A DNA stretch of 53,991 nucleotides from Alloalcanivorax gelatiniphagus (GCF_005938655.1 NZ_VCQT01000039.1:1-53991), one strand, 5' to 3'; shown: positions 32,895 through 42,064, counted from the stretch's first letter. Notes: generated from the letters alone by a model not told the origin. Program-made: numbers and translations.

Positions 32895-33988
32895 AAGTGG
32901 TTCAAATCTGCAAGTACCGCAACACCAACGTGGAAGGCGTGGATCTGTTCGAGGAGGTGCTGCGCGCGGCCCGGGACCACGCCCCCAGCTTCTATATTCT
33001 GCATGGCGACGACGGTGATCTGCGCCAGCGGCTGGGCTGCGAAACCCGCACCTTCGATCTGAGCAAGTCGGACATCAAGCGCATCCGCCCCGGGGCGGTG
33101 CTGAAAGTGTTGCGCGCGCTGCGCGCCGACCGGCCGGACGTGATCGTTACCCACCGCATCAAGCCCGCCGTGTTCGCCGCCTGGGCGGCCCTGTTCCTGC
33201 CGCGCACCCGCAAGATCGCGGTGATCCACAATATGTCGGAGTTCAAGAAGCCAAGGCGGCTGTGGTTCGCCCGCTGGCTGATGCGCGACTGGACCTTCGT
33301 GGGTTGTTCGGAGGCGGTGCGCGACGACATGCTGGCACGGGGTTTCCCGGCGGACCGCACCGTGGCCATTCCCAACTCGGTGGACGAACGCATCGTGCGC
33401 GATCACCTGATGCCCCGCCAGGCGGCACGGGAGGATCTGGGCGTGCCGGCGGACGCCCACCGGGTGATCGGTACGGTGGGCCGCGCGCGGCCGGTGAAGG
33501 GTCACCACTTCTTCATCGACGCCATGAAGGAGATGAGCGACCCGCCCTATGTGGTGGTGATTGGCGATGGCGAGACCCTGGAACCGCTGCGCCGGGCCGC
33601 CGCCGAGGCGGGCCTGTCGGAACGGTTGATCTTCGCCGGCGGCCGGCGCAACGCCTATCGCTACGTGTCCGCCTTCGACGCCTTGATCATGCCGTCCCTG
33701 CGCGAGGGCCTGCCCATCGCCATGCTGGAATCCATCGCCGCCGGGGTGCCGGTGTTCGGCACCCCGGTGGGGGGCGTTCCGGAGATTCTGCGCGACCCGT
33801 CCTGGCTGTTTCCCAAGGAAGATGTGCCGGCCCTGCGCGACAAGCTGGCCTGGCTGGGCAGCACCGACCAGAGCGAGCTGGACGCGGTGCGCGATGCCCA
33901 GCACCAGGTGTTCGAGCAGGACTTCAGCATCGAGCGCTACCACGCCCGCTTCCTGGCGCTGATGGAGGGCCGGCCGCTGCCGTCCTGA
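32891..33988 (+). CDS. Glycosyltransferase family 4
   Basis: 365 residues, GT-B fold. N-terminal acceptor domain (VVQICKYRNTNVEGVDLFEE, VTHRIKPAVFAAW), then the donor-binding domain with IGTVGRARPVKGHHFFIDAM near 197 and the EX7E motif in SLREGLPIAMLESIAAGVPV near 276. It adds a sugar to LPS core or a linked polysaccharide. Translationally coupled to the second ligase-like gene, and convergent with no gap with the minus-strand LPS operon. Donor and acceptor are unknown. Confidence 0.88.
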   Translation: MKVVQICKYRNTNVEGVDLFEEVLRAARDHAPSFYILHGDDGDLRQRLGCETRTFDLSKSDIKRIRPGAVLKVLRALRADRPDVIVTHRIKPAVFAAWAALFLPRTRKIAVIHNMSEFKKPRRLWFARWLMRDWTFVGCSEAVRDDMLARGFPADRTVAIPNSVDERIVRDHLMPRQAAREDLGVPADAHRVIGTVGRARPVKGHHFFIDAMKEMSDPPYVVVIGDGETLEPLRRAAAEAGLSERLIFAGGRRNAYRYVSAFDALIMPSLREGLPIAMLESIAAGVPVFGTPVGGVPEILRDPSWLFPKEDVPALRDKLAWLGSTDQSELDAVRDAQHQVFEQDFSIERYHARFLALMEGRPLPS

Positions 33989-35335
33989 TCACTCCGGCGC
34001 GCGGAACTGGCTCCAATTGCGCTCAAAGCGGGCCAGGTCGCGGGCCGCCCGCTGGCGGCGGCGCGCCGGCAGGGCGCTGAAGCCGGCGCCGTCCAGGTCG
34101 ATAAAGACCGGCTGGTCCTGGTCGTCCACCAGAATGTTCTGCGCCTTGGCGTCACCGTGCCAGAAGCCGGTGTCGCCGAGCCGGGCCAGCCAGCGCTCCA
34201 CCACCGGCGCCACCCGCCGGGCCCGTTCCCGGTCGGTTTCCATCAGCACGCTCAGCGAGGTGCCTGGCACCCGGGGAAAGGCGATCACCGCGCCGCCGTC
34301 CGGCCGGCGCCGCAGCATCACCGGCCGGGGCGTGGGCACGCCCAGTAGCGCCCAGGTCCAGCCCATTACCCAGGAAATATCCGCCCGGGTGCGGAACCAG
34401 CGCGCCCGCAGCCGCGCCTTGGCGCCGCCTTCCCGGTAGTGCTTGATCACCCAAAGGTCGTCGCCGTACACGCTGACCCGGCTGCCCTGCTTGATCAGCG
34501 GCAGGGATTCCGGGTGGCGCAGGGCGGCGGCCAGGGTCTCCCGCTGGTCGGTGGGCAGCGCCCGCCGGTACAGCCATTGTTCGCCGTGCTCCGCCCAGAC
34601 GCCGATGGCGGAGGACTCCCGGCGCCACTTTTTCATGGCGCTGCGCAGGCGGCGGTTGCTGCGCCGGCGCACCATGGCGGGAAGCCCGGCGTCGCGCAGG
34701 CCTTCCCGCCGCAGCCGCTCGGCCACCTTGTCCATCAGCGCATCGCGCAGGTCCAGGGGAGTCTGGGCGCAGAACAGCGCCAGGTTATCGAGGATCGCCG
34801 GTTCGTGGCGCAGGCCGCCGGGCAGCGGCGCCATTTCACCGGCATCGATCACCAGGAAACGTTCGCCGTCGAACAGGAAGTTGTCCAGGTGCAGGTCGAG
34901 CTGGCGCAGATTGGCGTGGTAGAGACTGAACAGGCTATCCAGCAGGTCCTCGCCCAGGGCCAGCCCCCGCTCACCGCGCAGCGCCGCCTGGCCGGACTGG
35001 CCGGCCACCCAGTCGGTGATCAGAATGGCACCGTGGGCGTCCTGACTCTCGTGGCGCAGGGCGGGCACCGCCAGACCGGCGTCGATCAGCTCCCGGTGAC
35101 GCGCCACCTCCCGGCGGGCTTCTTCCTGGTGGCCGGCGAAGAACAGCTTGGCGAACACGGTGTCGCCGCGCCAGTGGGCGCGTACCGCCAGCCGGCGGCC
35201 GGGCAGGTGGCGCAGAATCGCCTCGGCGCGTAACGGCTCACCGTCCACCAGCACGGTGAACAGGCCCGCCCGGCTCCAGTCGCGGCCGGCCAGCTCCCGC
35301 CAGTCGTCATAGTCCTGCGCGATATCGGTGCTCAA
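33989..35335 (-). CDS. LPS-core kinase-like protein with two fused kinase folds
   Basis: 448 residues. The N-terminal half has Lys63 (VFAKLFFAGHQEEARREV), a catalytic loop LDLHLDNFLF (Asp147, Asn152) and a metal site VIDAGE (about 163-167). The C-terminal half repeats the pattern with WVIKHYREGG near 297, FWHGDAKAQNILV (His393, Asp395, Asn400) and FIDLDG. Each resembles the Kdo/heptose kinase group (InaA/WaaP-like). The start appears to be TTG (35335-35333), which overlaps the stop of the GT2 gene as TTGA; no in-frame ATG follows for a long way. It is last in the operon. Likely role: phosphorylation of core sugars, one or both halves active. P. aeruginosa has a comparable gene at the end of its waa cluster, as I recall. 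Confidence 0.8.
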   Translation of the reverse strand: MSTDIAQDYDDWRELAGRDWSRAGLFTVLVDGEPLRAEAILRHLPGRRLAVRAHWRGDTVFAKLFFAGHQEEARREVARHRELIDAGLAVPALRHESQDAHGAILITDWVAGQSGQAALRGERGLALGEDLLDSLFSLYHANLRQLDLHLDNFLFDGERFLVIDAGEMAPLPGGLRHEPAILDNLALFCAQTPLDLRDALMDKVAERLRREGLRDAGLPAMVRRRSNRRLRSAMKKWRRESSAIGVWAEHGEQWLYRRALPTDQRETLAAALRHPESLPLIKQGSRVSVYGDDLWVIKHYREGGAKARLRARWFRTRADISWVMGWTWALLGVPTPRPVMLRRRPDGGAVIAFPRVPGTSLSVLMETDRERARRVAPVVERWLARLGDTGFWHGDAKAQNILVDDQDQPVFIDLDGAGFSALPARRRQRAARDLARFERNWSQFRAPE

Positions 35336-36249
35336 GCCCCACCCCGTTTGCCCGGCATCAGGCTGGCAACATAGCGGCGCAGGTAACGGGGGTGCAATGC
35401 CTGGCGCCAGTCCGCCCGCAGCGCGATGCGGAAAAACCGCCGCACCAGATCCGGCCGCCCGTGACGGTCGGCCAGCTTGAGCAGGGAGATGGCACGCCGG
35501 GCCCGGTAACGCCGCCGCTCCGCCTGGGCCCAGTCCGGCAGGCCGTTGTTGTCGAAGATCAGCGCTTCCAGGTCCATACCCACCGCCAGGGCGGCGTCCA
35601 GATCGTGGCGCATGCTGTCCGGGTGCTTGTGGATCACCGCCACCGGCGCCGCGCTGATCGCCGCCGGGTAACGGGCCAAGGCGTGGGCGAACACCGGCAG
35701 GTCCTCGGTGTGGCGCAGGGCCGGGTCGTAGGCGGTGTCGCTGAACAGCTCCCGGTGCATGGCGCAGGCGCCGTTGGAGATGGTCAGCGTCTTGTCCAGA
35801 TAGGCGCGGAAGTTTTGCCGGGGGTCGTCGCTGACCGGCGCCGGAGCGATGCGGTCACGGCGGGCGCCGTTGTCCGCTTCGTGGCCGCCAATAATCAGCC
35901 GCGCCCGGGGCTGGGCCTGGATGGTCTCCGCCAGCCGCGCCAGGGCGCCGGGGCAGAGTTCGTCGTCGGCGTCGAGAAACAGCAGCCAGTCGTGGCGGGC
36001 TTCGCGCAGGCCCCGGTTGCGTACCGCCGCCAGCCCGGCATTGTCCTGGTGCACCACCCGGAACGGCTCCGGCCGCCGCTCCGCCAGCGCCGCCAGCACC
36101 GCCTCGGTGTCATCGGTGGAGCCGTCGTTGATCACCACCACCTCGAACGGGGCATAGTCCTGCCGCAGCGCGGACACCAGGGCCCGCTCGATAACATGGG
36201 CGTAGTTGTAGGCGGGAATAACGATGGAGAAGCCCGGACGGTCGCTCAT
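35332..36249 (-). CDS. Glycosyltransferase family 2
   Basis: 305 residues, GT-A fold. FSIVIPAYNYAHVIERALVS and VVINDGSTDDTEAVLAAL form the nucleotide end, and WLLFLDADDELCPGAL holds the DXD-type metal motif near 97. The C-terminal third has a basic helical stretch (RRRYRARRAISLLKLADRHG). Coupled by ATGA overlap to waaP upstream and by TTGA overlap to the double-kinase gene downstream. It probably extends the LPS core; the sugar is not known. Confidence 0.88.
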   Translation of the reverse strand: MSDRPGFSIVIPAYNYAHVIERALVSALRQDYAPFEVVVINDGSTDDTEAVLAALAERRPEPFRVVHQDNAGLAAVRNRGLREARHDWLLFLDADDELCPGALARLAETIQAQPRARLIIGGHEADNGARRDRIAPAPVSDDPRQNFRAYLDKTLTISNGACAMHRELFSDTAYDPALRHTEDLPVFAHALARYPAAISAAPVAVIHKHPDSMRHDLDAALAVGMDLEALIFDNNGLPDWAQAERRRYRARRAISLLKLADRHGRPDLVRRFFRIALRADWRQALHPRYLRRYVASLMPGKRGGA

Positions 36250-37091
36250 ATGTCCTTGCCTGGATGTTCGCTGAAGCGCAGCGGGAAGGCCGGCTCGGTT
36301 TCGAAGTAACGGCGGTAGATGCCCTCCGCCTCGCGGCGGGCGGCATCCAGCAGCCGCGCCTTGTCGGCCAGCGCCTCGCGCAGCGGCATATTGGTGTAGG
36401 CGCGCACGAAGCGCAGCAGATCCCGGTGGGTCAGGTCCAGCCGGGCGGTGGAGAAGTACAGGCCGCCAATGTCCTTGGTGCGCCAGCGCCGTGGCACCCG
36501 GGCGCGCACCTGGGAGCGGTGCAGGTCGATCAGATGCAGGGGCGCCGAGGCGTCGTGTCGCTCCACCGCGGTGCGCGCGATCAGGAAGTGGCCCAGGTAG
36601 AAATCCCGGTGGTTGACGCCGGCGTCGTGCATGGCCCTGGCGATCTCGCCCACCCGGCGGATCATCGCCCATTTGAACGGCGCCGGCCCGGGGTGCAGCC
36701 GCCAGTGCTCACCCAACTCTTCCAGGCTGACGGTGTGCATCAGCTCGTCGGTGACCAGGAACGAGCGGCGGCGGGCCGGATTGATGCCCCTCTCGCCATA
36801 GCCGGCGATGGTCAGGGTATCGATGCCGGCGGCCTGCACGGCACGGATGGCGCGCACTTCCGAGAGGGCGCCGAGCACCGGCAATTTGCCCTGGGTAAGG
36901 TTCTTGATGATTTCCTTCCAGCCCACGCCGCCGTGGTACTTGAGGAAGTAGTGGTGGCCGCCGGCCACGAAGCGCAGGGTGCGGCGCCCCTCACGGGCGC
37001 GGAACACGTCGCCATCCTGGCGGGCGGCCTGTTCCAGGGGGTCCAGGCCCTGCCAGGCCTCGGCCAGATCCTCGCGCATGTAGAGCGTCAT
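36246..37091 (-). CDS. waaP: LPS core heptose(I) kinase
   Basis: 281 residues. FVAGGHHYFLKYHGGVGWKE near 41 supplies the ATP lysine; AGVNHRDFYLGHFLIA near 165 is the catalytic loop and LHLIDLHRSQ the metal-binding loop, all characteristic of WaaP. It phosphorylates O-4 of the first heptose on the cytoplasmic side. Position after waaG matches the order waaF-waaC-waaG-waaP in Pseudomonas. WaaP is essential in P. aeruginosa. Overlaps on both sides are of the ATGA type. Confidence 0.94.
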   Translation of the reverse strand: MTLYMREDLAEAWQGLDPLEQAARQDGDVFRAREGRRTLRFVAGGHHYFLKYHGGVGWKEIIKNLTQGKLPVLGALSEVRAIRAVQAAGIDTLTIAGYGERGINPARRRSFLVTDELMHTVSLEELGEHWRLHPGPAPFKWAMIRRVGEIARAMHDAGVNHRDFYLGHFLIARTAVERHDASAPLHLIDLHRSQVRARVPRRWRTKDIGGLYFSTARLDLTHRDLLRFVRAYTNMPLREALADKARLLDAARREAEGIYRRYFETEPAFPLRFSEHPGKDI

Positions 37092-38197
37092 GGTGCCTCC
37101 TGGTGGGGGGCTTCCCCGGCGGGCGCGGCCTCGATGGCATCCACCGCATGCTCCACCAGGCTGTAGATATCGGCGCTGTCGGCGAACGTCCGGCCGCGCT
37201 CGCGCCACAGTGCCCGGGGCCGGGTCAGCAGTTCCGAGGCGGCGGCGGTGAGCGCCTCCGGCGACGGATCGTCGAGCACCGCGCCCATCTCCGCGTCGCG
37301 CACATAGCCAGCGTATCCGCAGGCCGAGGTGGTCAGCACCGGCAGCCCGGCGATGGCGGCTTCCAGCAGCACCGTGCCGGTATTTTCCGCGTAGGCCGGG
37401 TGCAGCAGCAGGTCCGCCGCCCACAGCCATTCGGGCACATTGTCCTGCCCGCCCATGAAACGCACCCGGCTGCTGACGCCGAGACGCCCCGCCAGCCGCT
37501 CATAGGGGCCGGCGTCATCGTCGCCGACCACGAACAGGCGCACGTCGTCGGCCAGCCCGGCCAGGGCGCGAATCGCCCGGTCCAGGCCCTTGGTGCGAAA
37601 CCCGGAGCCGACGAACAGCAGCATCGGCGTGGTTTCCGCCACCCCCAGTTCGGTGCGCAGGCGCGCCCGGCGCAGCGGGAAATCCTCCGGCAGCAGCCGG
37701 TCCCGACGGATGCCCGGCGGCAGGTCCAGGAAACGGGCGTCCGCGGTGCCGTAGTGGCGCTGGTAGAGGGCCCGCTGGCGCGGCGAGATGGAGAGAATGC
37801 CGGTGTCCGCGCCGGCGCCGAACACCGCCGCCTCCATGGCCAGTTTGCTGCGGTAGCGGGGCAGCCAGCGTTTCAGGCCCCGGTAGCGCTCGGCCAGGCA
37901 GCCGTCGGCGGCGTAGTACCAGTCCAGCCCGGGCATCTTGTTGAAACCCACCACCCGGTCGAACCCGGCCAGCCGCTCGCCCATGGCGGCGGCGAAGGCG
38001 GCGTCACGGGCGTGATTGCTGGCGCCGCCCACCGGCACCGTTTCCAACGCCGGCCCCTGCGGGGCCTCGCCGTGCCAGGCGCGGGTGAACACCGTCACCC
38101 GGTGGCCCCGGGCCACCGCCGCCTCGGCAATCGCCAGCATGTCGCGCTGCAGGCCGCCATAGGGAAAGTATTCGAACAACAGGAATGCCAGGTTCAT
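37088..38197 (-). CDS. waaG: LPS core glycosyltransferase, WaaG type
   Basis: 369 residues, GT family 4. It begins MNLAFLLFEYFPYGGLQRDM, as WaaG does, and carries FTRAWHGEAPQG, VGFNKMPGLDWYYAADGCLA and the donor-site stretch AENTGTVLLEAAIAGLPVLT with the EX7E glutamates. WaaG transfers glucose (galactosamine in Pseudomonas) to heptose II. It overlaps waaC and waaP by four bases each. Confidence 0.93.
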   Translation of the reverse strand: MNLAFLLFEYFPYGGLQRDMLAIAEAAVARGHRVTVFTRAWHGEAPQGPALETVPVGGASNHARDAAFAAAMGERLAGFDRVVGFNKMPGLDWYYAADGCLAERYRGLKRWLPRYRSKLAMEAAVFGAGADTGILSISPRQRALYQRHYGTADARFLDLPPGIRRDRLLPEDFPLRRARLRTELGVAETTPMLLFVGSGFRTKGLDRAIRALAGLADDVRLFVVGDDDAGPYERLAGRLGVSSRVRFMGGQDNVPEWLWAADLLLHPAYAENTGTVLLEAAIAGLPVLTTSACGYAGYVRDAEMGAVLDDPSPEALTAAASELLTRPRALWRERGRTFADSADIYSLVEHAVDAIEAAPAGEAPHQEAP

Positions 38198-39225
38198 GGG
38201 CCCGCCACCTCGATCAGACTCTGCCACACCCGGTGCGGTTTGAGGCTGCTGAAGCACGGCGGCTCCACGCCCCGCCCCAGGCTGCCCCGGTAGGTGCATT
38301 TTTCCTGCATGCAGGGCGCGCAGGGGAAATCCGCCGCCAGACTGCGGGCGAGCGGGCCGCGCACCCCGGTGAGCCGGGGGTCGGTGGGGCCATACAGGGC
38401 GATGCCGGGCAGGCCGGCGGCGGCGGCCAGATGGGCCAGGCCGGTGTCCACCGCCACGAAGGCGTCCCAGTGCAACAGCTTGTCGGTGAGCGCCGCCAGG
38501 GACAGCCGGGGCAGCACCTGCACGCCAGCCAGATCCCGGGCCAGGCGCTCGGCGCGGGCTTTTTCCATGTCATTGCCCCAGGGCAGCCAGACCCGGTGCC
38601 CGGCGGCGTCGGCCCGTTCCGCCAGGTCCCGCCAGTAAGGTTCCGGGTAATGTTTGGTGGGCCAGGTGGTGCCATGGCAGAACAGCAGATCACTGCCCGG
38701 GGCGGACAGGCCCCGGGGAACGTGCTCGCGGATCAGGCCGTAGTCCGGTTCGTCGTCCGGCGGCGCGTAGCCCAGGGCTTCAGCGAACAGCCGCCGCACC
38801 CGGGTGATGGCGTGCTGGCCACGGGGCACCGCCAGCGGGTGGTCGAGCACCAGGGCGGACAGCCGTTCCCGGGCCGAGGCCCGGTCCAGCCCGTATTTGG
38901 GACCCCGCGCCAGGCGGGTGAGAAAGGCGCTTTTGATCAGTCCCTGGGCGTCGATCACGGCGTCATAGTGGCGCTCACCCAGGGCCGCCTTGAAGGCGCC
39001 CCATTCACCGCCGCGGCGGGCCCGCAACGGATGGCGGCGCCACTCCCGCAGCCTGCAGGGCAGCACCCGCTCCACCGCCGGATGCCGGCCGGCCAGATCG
39101 GCGAACGGCGCCTCCACCACCCAGTCCACGCGCAGCCCCGGCAGGGCGGCGGCGGCGTCGGTGAGGGCGGGCAAGGTGTGAATGACATCGCCCATGGACG
39201 AGGTCTTGATCAGAAGGACATGCAT
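38194..39225 (-). CDS. waaC: Heptosyltransferase I
   Basis: 343 residues, GT family 9. HVLLIKTSSMGDVIHTLPAL is the standard N-terminus, with IDAQGLIKSAFLTRLARG near 92 and FCHGTTWPTKHYPEPYW near 183. DAFVAVDTGLAHLAAAAGLP near 260 is the ADP-heptose site. It adds heptose I to Kdo using ADP-heptose made by HldE. It lies seven bases after the InaA-like kinase gene and overlaps waaG. Confidence 0.95.
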   Translation of the reverse strand: MHVLLIKTSSMGDVIHTLPALTDAAAALPGLRVDWVVEAPFADLAGRHPAVERVLPCRLREWRRHPLRARRGGEWGAFKAALGERHYDAVIDAQGLIKSAFLTRLARGPKYGLDRASARERLSALVLDHPLAVPRGQHAITRVRRLFAEALGYAPPDDEPDYGLIREHVPRGLSAPGSDLLFCHGTTWPTKHYPEPYWRDLAERADAAGHRVWLPWGNDMEKARAERLARDLAGVQVLPRLSLAALTDKLLHWDAFVAVDTGLAHLAAAAGLPGIALYGPTDPRLTGVRGPLARSLAADFPCAPCMQEKCTYRGSLGRGVEPPCFSSLKPHRVWQSLIEVAGP

Positions 39226-39232
39226 GCCGTGT

Positions 39233-40003
39233 CTACGATCGCCGCTGTTTCGGCGTCAGTTGCCGGAGCAGCTTGCGGTCCAGGTCGCTCAGGTGGGAAG
39301 CGCCCAGGTAGCGCTGCAAAAAACGCAGCCGGTCGTGCAGCCCCACCCCCTTGCTGCGGCGCGACAGACTTTCCATGTCACGCAGGCGATGGGCATTGCC
39401 GGCCGGGTGGCGGGCTTTTTCCATATCGATAAAGCTCACATCAAAGCGTCCCAGGCTGGGCCGCCAGGCAACGAAGATGTGCTTCGGGTAGAGGTTACGG
39501 TGGGCGAAGCCCTGGTTGTGCATATAACGCACGGCATCCGCCACGTCCTGCACCAGCCGCCAGCGCTGCACCGGCGACAGCGACAGGCGGTCCAGCCGGT
39601 CCAGGCTTTCAAAGCCGTCCAGCCCCAGGCTCACCAGCACCGTGTAGCGGTGCCCGTCGGCGCCGGTGACGCTGTCGAAGAACACCGGCCGCGCCACCGG
39701 AATGCCCCGTCTGAGGCAGCGGTTCAGGGCGCGAAATTCCTTCACCAGGGTGGGCTCGCCGCGCAACGGGTGGGCCAGGCCACGGCGCAACTGATCCCGC
39801 TGACGCTTGATATAGAGGCTGTGCAGCCGCCCCTCGCCGTCCGCCAGCCGCACCCGGAACACGCTCATCTCGCCGCCATAGCGCAGGTTCGGCTCGTCCA
39901 CCCGTTCCGCGTCCGGCAGGTTCCACCAGGCATCCAGATCGTCCAGGCCGAGAGTCAGAAAAACGACACGCCAGTCACTGGCGAGAAAACAGCGCGTTGC
40001 CAT
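39233..40003 (-). CDS. InaA-like / lipopolysaccharide kinase family protein
   Basis: 256 residues of the Kdo/WaaP kinase-like family. LHSLYIKRQRDQ holds the ATP lysine near 65, and FAHRNLYPKHIFVAWRPS the catalytic loop near 170. Here the usual His-Arg-Asp/Gly-Asp position reads His-Arg-Asn, so the base-like aspartate is replaced by asparagine; SFIDMEKAR keeps the metal aspartate. It sits between waaF and waaC, an unusual spot, since in Pseudomonas the two are adjacent. It may phosphorylate core heptose, or be catalytically altered because of the Asn. Confidence 0.82.
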   Translation of the reverse strand: MATRCFLASDWRVVFLTLGLDDLDAWWNLPDAERVDEPNLRYGGEMSVFRVRLADGEGRLHSLYIKRQRDQLRRGLAHPLRGEPTLVKEFRALNRCLRRGIPVARPVFFDSVTGADGHRYTVLVSLGLDGFESLDRLDRLSLSPVQRWRLVQDVADAVRYMHNQGFAHRNLYPKHIFVAWRPSLGRFDVSFIDMEKARHPAGNAHRLRDMESLSRRSKGVGLHDRLRFLQRYLGASHLSDLDRKLLRQLTPKQRRS

Positions 40004-40006
40004 GGG

Positions 40007-41053
40007 TCAGCTCCCTTTGACGCTCAGCCCCCGCAGAGCGGCGATTACCCGCGCCGGCTCGAGCAGGCGCATGCAGTTATGATGTTTGAGCGGACATTCT
40101 CGTTGAAAACAGGGGCTGCACTCCAGGCCCAGGCGCTCGATGGCCACCCTCTCCCCCAGCGGCGGCGTGAAGCCCGGCGAGGTGGAGCCGTACACCGCCA
40201 CCAGCGGCCGGCCCAGGGCGGCGGCGATGTGCATCAGCCCGGAGTCGTTGCTGACCACCGCGTCGGTGGCGGACAGCAGATCCACCGCCTGCTCCAGGCT
40301 GGTGGCGCCGGCCAGCACCCGCACCTGATCCTGAGCGGCCGCCGGCAGGCCGGCGACGATGGCGTCCGCCACCGGCCGGTCCTTGGCGGAACCGAACAGC
40401 CAGACCCGGCCGCCCTGTTCGATCCAGTCGGCGGCCACCGCCGTGTAGTGGTGTTCCGGCCAGCGCTTGGAGGGGCCGAACTCGGCGCCGGGGCACAGCC
40501 CCAGCACCGGCCGGTCCGCCGCCAGATCGTGCTGTTGGCGGGCGGCGGCCACCGACGCCGGGTCCACCTCCAGATGGGGCGGGCGGATTTCATCCAGGGT
40601 CGGCACCGGCGCGTCCGCCGGGCGGGCCAGCGCCACGAAGCGCTGCACCATCAGCGGGTAGCGCTCCTTGTCCAGCCGGCGCACGTCGTTGAGCAGCCCG
40701 TATCGCATCTCACCGCGCCAGCCGGTACGCCGGGGCACGCCGGCCCAGAACGGCAGCAACGCGGATTTCAGGGAGTTGGGCAACACATAGGCGTGGTCGT
40801 AGCGGCCGCGCAGGGCGCGCCCTTCGGCGCGCCGCTGGCGCAGCTTCAGTTCGCCATGGCCGAACGGCAGGTCCAGGGGCTGGCGCACTTCCGGCATGCG
40901 CGACAGCAACGGCCGGCACCAGGCCGGTGCCAGCACATCGATGTCACAGGCAGCCCGCGCCTGGAGATCGGCGAACAGCGTCTGCGCCATCACCATATCG
41001 CCGACCCAGGACGGGCCGACGACCAGGATGCGCGGGCGCGCCGGGTCCGTCAC
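40007..41053 (-). CDS. waaF: Heptosyltransferase II
   Basis: 348 residues, GT family 9. RILVVGPSWVGDMVMAQTLF, DHAYVLPNSLKSALLPFWAG near 88, LGLCPGAEFGPSKRWPEHHY near 183 and AVVSNDSGLMHIAAALGRPL near 260 are all WaaF blocks. It adds heptose II to heptose I. The start is GTG (41053-41051). First of the minus-strand LPS run and 21 bases after ilvE, as in Pseudomonas, so it may be read from the ilvE promoter. Confidence 0.95.
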   Translation of the reverse strand: MTDPARPRILVVGPSWVGDMVMAQTLFADLQARAACDIDVLAPAWCRPLLSRMPEVRQPLDLPFGHGELKLRQRRAEGRALRGRYDHAYVLPNSLKSALLPFWAGVPRRTGWRGEMRYGLLNDVRRLDKERYPLMVQRFVALARPADAPVPTLDEIRPPHLEVDPASVAAARQQHDLAADRPVLGLCPGAEFGPSKRWPEHHYTAVAADWIEQGGRVWLFGSAKDRPVADAIVAGLPAAAQDQVRVLAGATSLEQAVDLLSATDAVVSNDSGLMHIAAALGRPLVAVYGSTSPGFTPPLGERVAIERLGLECSPCFQRECPLKHHNCMRLLEPARVIAALRGLSVKGS

Positions 41054-41074
41054 TGCCTCGGGTCCGTCAGCCGA

Positions 41075-41995
41075 TTACGGATAGGTCAGCCATTCCCGGT
41101 GCTCTTCGGACTTGCCGCGCACCAGATCGAAATAGACCGACTGCAGTTCCTCGGTGATGGGACCGCGCTTGCCTTCGCCGATGATGCGGCCGTCCAGTTC
41201 CCGGATCGGCGTGACCTCGGCGGCGGTGCCGGTGAAGAAGGCTTCGTCGGCGATGTAGAACTCATCGCGGGTGAGGCGCTTCTCGCGCACCTTGTAGCCC
41301 CGTTCCTCGGCCAGCTGGAAGATCGTCTTGCGGGTGATGCCATCCAGGCAGGAGGTCAGTTCCGGGGTGTACAGCACGCCGTCACGGATCAGGAACACGT
41401 TCTCGCCGGAGCCTTCCGCCACGTAGCCTTCGTTGTCAAGCAGCAGGGCCTCGTCGGCACCGCCGGACAGGGCCTCGTTGAGCGCCAGCATGGAGTTCAT
41501 GTAGCTGCCGGTGGACTTGGCCTTGCACATGGTGATGTTGACGTGGTGACGGGTGTAGCTGGAGGTGCGCACCTTGATGCCCAGTTCCAGCGCTTCCGGC
41601 GACATGTAGGACGGCCATTCCCAGGCCGCCACCGCCACGTGCACGGTGAGCCCGTTGGCGCGCAGGCCCATGGCTTCGCTGCCGTAGAACACCAGCGGCC
41701 GCAGGTAAGCATGGGGCAGCTTGTTCTCGCGGATCATGGTGGTGTGCGCCTCGTTGATCTGGTCCTTGTCGAAGGGCACCTTCATGGACAGGATCTTGGC
41801 GCTGTTGAACAGCCGGTCGGTGTGTTCCTTGAGACGGAAGATGGCCGGGCCGCTCCCGGTTTCATAGGCACGCACGCCCTCGAACACGCCCATGCCGTAA
41901 TGCAGCGTATGGGTGAGCACATGCACCTTGGCATCGCGCCAGGGGATCAGCTCACCGTCCAACCAGATAACACCGTCTCTATCAGCCATGGACAT
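41075..41995 (-). CDS. ilvE: Branched-chain amino acid aminotransferase
   Basis: 306 residues, PLP fold type IV. DGVIWLDGELIPWRDAKVHV at the N-terminus, LHYGMGVFEGVRAYETGSG, the Schiff-base region CKAKSTGSYMNSMLALNEAL near 165 and EGSGENVFLIRDGVLYTPEL are signatures. It makes leucine, isoleucine and valine from their keto acids, and works with IlvD encoded at 51.3 kb. AGGAG ten bases before the first ATG supports that start over a second ATG two codons on. Confidence 0.95.
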   Translation of the reverse strand: MSMADRDGVIWLDGELIPWRDAKVHVLTHTLHYGMGVFEGVRAYETGSGPAIFRLKEHTDRLFNSAKILSMKVPFDKDQINEAHTTMIRENKLPHAYLRPLVFYGSEAMGLRANGLTVHVAVAAWEWPSYMSPEALELGIKVRTSSYTRHHVNITMCKAKSTGSYMNSMLALNEALSGGADEALLLDNEGYVAEGSGENVFLIRDGVLYTPELTSCLDGITRKTIFQLAEERGYKVREKRLTRDEFYIADEAFFTGTAAEVTPIRELDGRIIGEGKRGPITEELQSVYFDLVRGKSEEHREWLTYP

Positions 41996-42064
41996 GGCGC
42001 TTCGTCTCCTAAATCAAAAGTGGCCCCGGCCCCGCGGCCTCGGCCAAACGTCGTCGTGCCGTCG

